Assembly (NCBI GenBank): GCA_024278035.1
Contig: JAJRUA010000447.1
Span: 1-14,888 of the forward strand
Origin: Planctomycetota bacterium
Lineage (GTDB): Bacteria > Planctomycetota > Planctomycetia > Pirellulales > Lacipirellulaceae
DNA: 14,888 nucleotides
Direction: 5' to 3'
Position numbers and translations under genes: made by a program. Each line of letters starts with the position of its first letter. Positions within the stretch are counted from its first letter, which is position 1. The notes beneath the pieces were generated by a model that saw only the letters and a list, made by a program, of their open reading frames with translations, ran no database searches and had not been told where the DNA came from. Below, in pieces: positions 14,164 to 14,888 of this stretch.

Positions 14164-14888
14164 CTAGAATCGAGCCAGTTCATCTAGCAATTGGCTCCAC
14201 TCTGAGCGACTCAGGTTGGTCGAAGTAGCAAAATCTGCGTCCGAAGGCAAGCGATCTAACAGCCCTTTTGCCTGTTGGATTGCGCCAGCAGATCGGACGC
14301 TATCTTTCAGACGGCGCCAGCAGTGAGATATCTGTACCAGCGATTCAAGCATAAAGGGCTCGTTTTGATAGAGCGTTGAGATGCCTTGGTACAGCTTGAT
14401 AGCATCTTTGTACCGACCGAGGTCAAAGAGAACGGTCCCCCCCAACATGAAGCAATTGCGAAGCGTAACGCGATCGAGTTCGTTGGAGGAGCCTGCTAGC
14501 GTTATCTCACGCTGGACTCTCTCGTAGTATTCGAGCGATTTTTCCAGATAGGACCGCGCCTCGGATCGAGCCTGTTCGCGATCGTTGACCGTGATCGCTT
14601 CAGCCAGTCGCCGGAGGGGCTCCTGGGCAGCATTGCGATACGCTTCGGCCATCAAATAGAGCGCCTGTCGGTGCTGTCGGTCCTCGGGATATCGGTCGAT
14701 CGCTTCGGTGAGCGTGTTGATTGCCTCAATGTGCCTCTCTTCCTCGACCAGCAATCTTCCTAATTCTAACAGAGAATCTCGCCATTCAGGGCTAACCGGG
14801 GTCATATCGGTCCGCAGCAAATTATGCCGTAGAAGCTGTTCAGCTTTTGCATTCTTTCCTTGTAAGCGATAGGCACTCGCACATTTTA
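14164..14888 (-). CDS. TPR-repeat protein, C-terminal part (runs off window edge)
   Basis: The frame is open from the window end to a TAG at 14164-14166, giving 240 visible residues; the true start lies outside. A TTG at 14820 would allow a shorter protein, but the repeat pattern continues upstream (CASAYRLQGKNAKAEQLLR), so this is probably the 3' part of a longer gene. Tetratricopeptide-like helical pairs are visible, such as LGRLLVEEERHIEAINTLTE followed by AIDRYPED, and later a LFDLGRYKDAIKLYQGIS unit. TPR proteins act as binding scaffolds and no enzyme motif is seen. Its place before the chaperone and kinase genes suggests a link to flagellar assembly or to the kinase's input, but the sequence does not prove it. 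Confidence 0.8.
   Translation of the reverse strand, partial: KCASAYRLQGKNAKAEQLLRHNLLRTDMTPVSPEWRDSLLELGRLLVEEERHIEAINTLTEAIDRYPEDRQHRQALYLMAEAYRNAAQEPLRRLAEAITVNDREQARSEARSYLEKSLEYYERVQREITLAGSSNELDRVTLRNCFMLGGTVLFDLGRYKDAIKLYQGISTLYQNEPFMLESLVQISHCWRRLKDSVRSAGAIQQAKGLLDRLPSDADFATSTNLSRSEWSQLLDELARF

Overview
This window is part of a flagellar gene cluster, and every gene I can support lies on the minus strand. In transcription order (high to low coordinates) it reads: 3' part of a TPR-repeat gene, a FlgN-like export chaperone, a soluble histidine kinase, an NtrC-family sigma-54 activator, a possible 51-residue ORF, then flgB, flgC, fliE, fliF, fliG, fliH, fliI, fliJ, a membrane coiled-coil protein in the place often held by MotE-type proteins, fliK, flgD and the 5' part of flgE. 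The gene order, many starts without a Shine-Dalgarno sequence, GTG starts, intermediate GC and G/C-rich intergenic repeats suggest a planctomycete, perhaps of the Pirellulales group. That assignment is inference; the window has no rRNA or marker gene to prove it.

Region 1 (about 11066-14888) is regulatory and chaperone. The genes are 17-20 bases apart or overlap, and the kinase stop and activator start share GTGA. The kinase has no membrane segment and no recognisable sensor domain. The activator has a receiver, an AAA+ domain with an intact GAFTGA loop and a Fis-type HTH. Just downstream is a near-consensus sigma-54 promoter (11077-11092, minus strand) pointing at flgB. A perfect 8+5+8 dyad (11196-11216) lies about 140 bases upstream of its predicted start, where an enhancer would be expected. 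So the two-component pair probably switches on the downstream operon.

Region 2 (about 4035-11065) encodes proximal rod proteins and the MS-ring adaptor (FlgB, FlgC, FliE), MS ring (FliF), a rotor protein with unusual torque residues (FliG), and the export ATPase complex (FliH, FliI, FliJ). Region 3 (1-3980) encodes the membrane coiled-coil protein, an acidic hook-length ruler (FliK), a hook cap scaffold with a non-standard C-terminal half (FlgD), and the hook protein (FlgE, cut by the window edge).

The spacers hold most of the unexplained structure. One element of about 70 bases occurs twice (1611-1679 and 5956-6024) and keeps a long stem through compensating base changes. A G/C-rich palindromic repeat occurs in the flgD-flgE spacer and, shortened, in the flgB leader. 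There are further hairpins at 532-581 and 7870-7896. I see no tRNA, rRNA, CRISPR array, transposase or phage gene.
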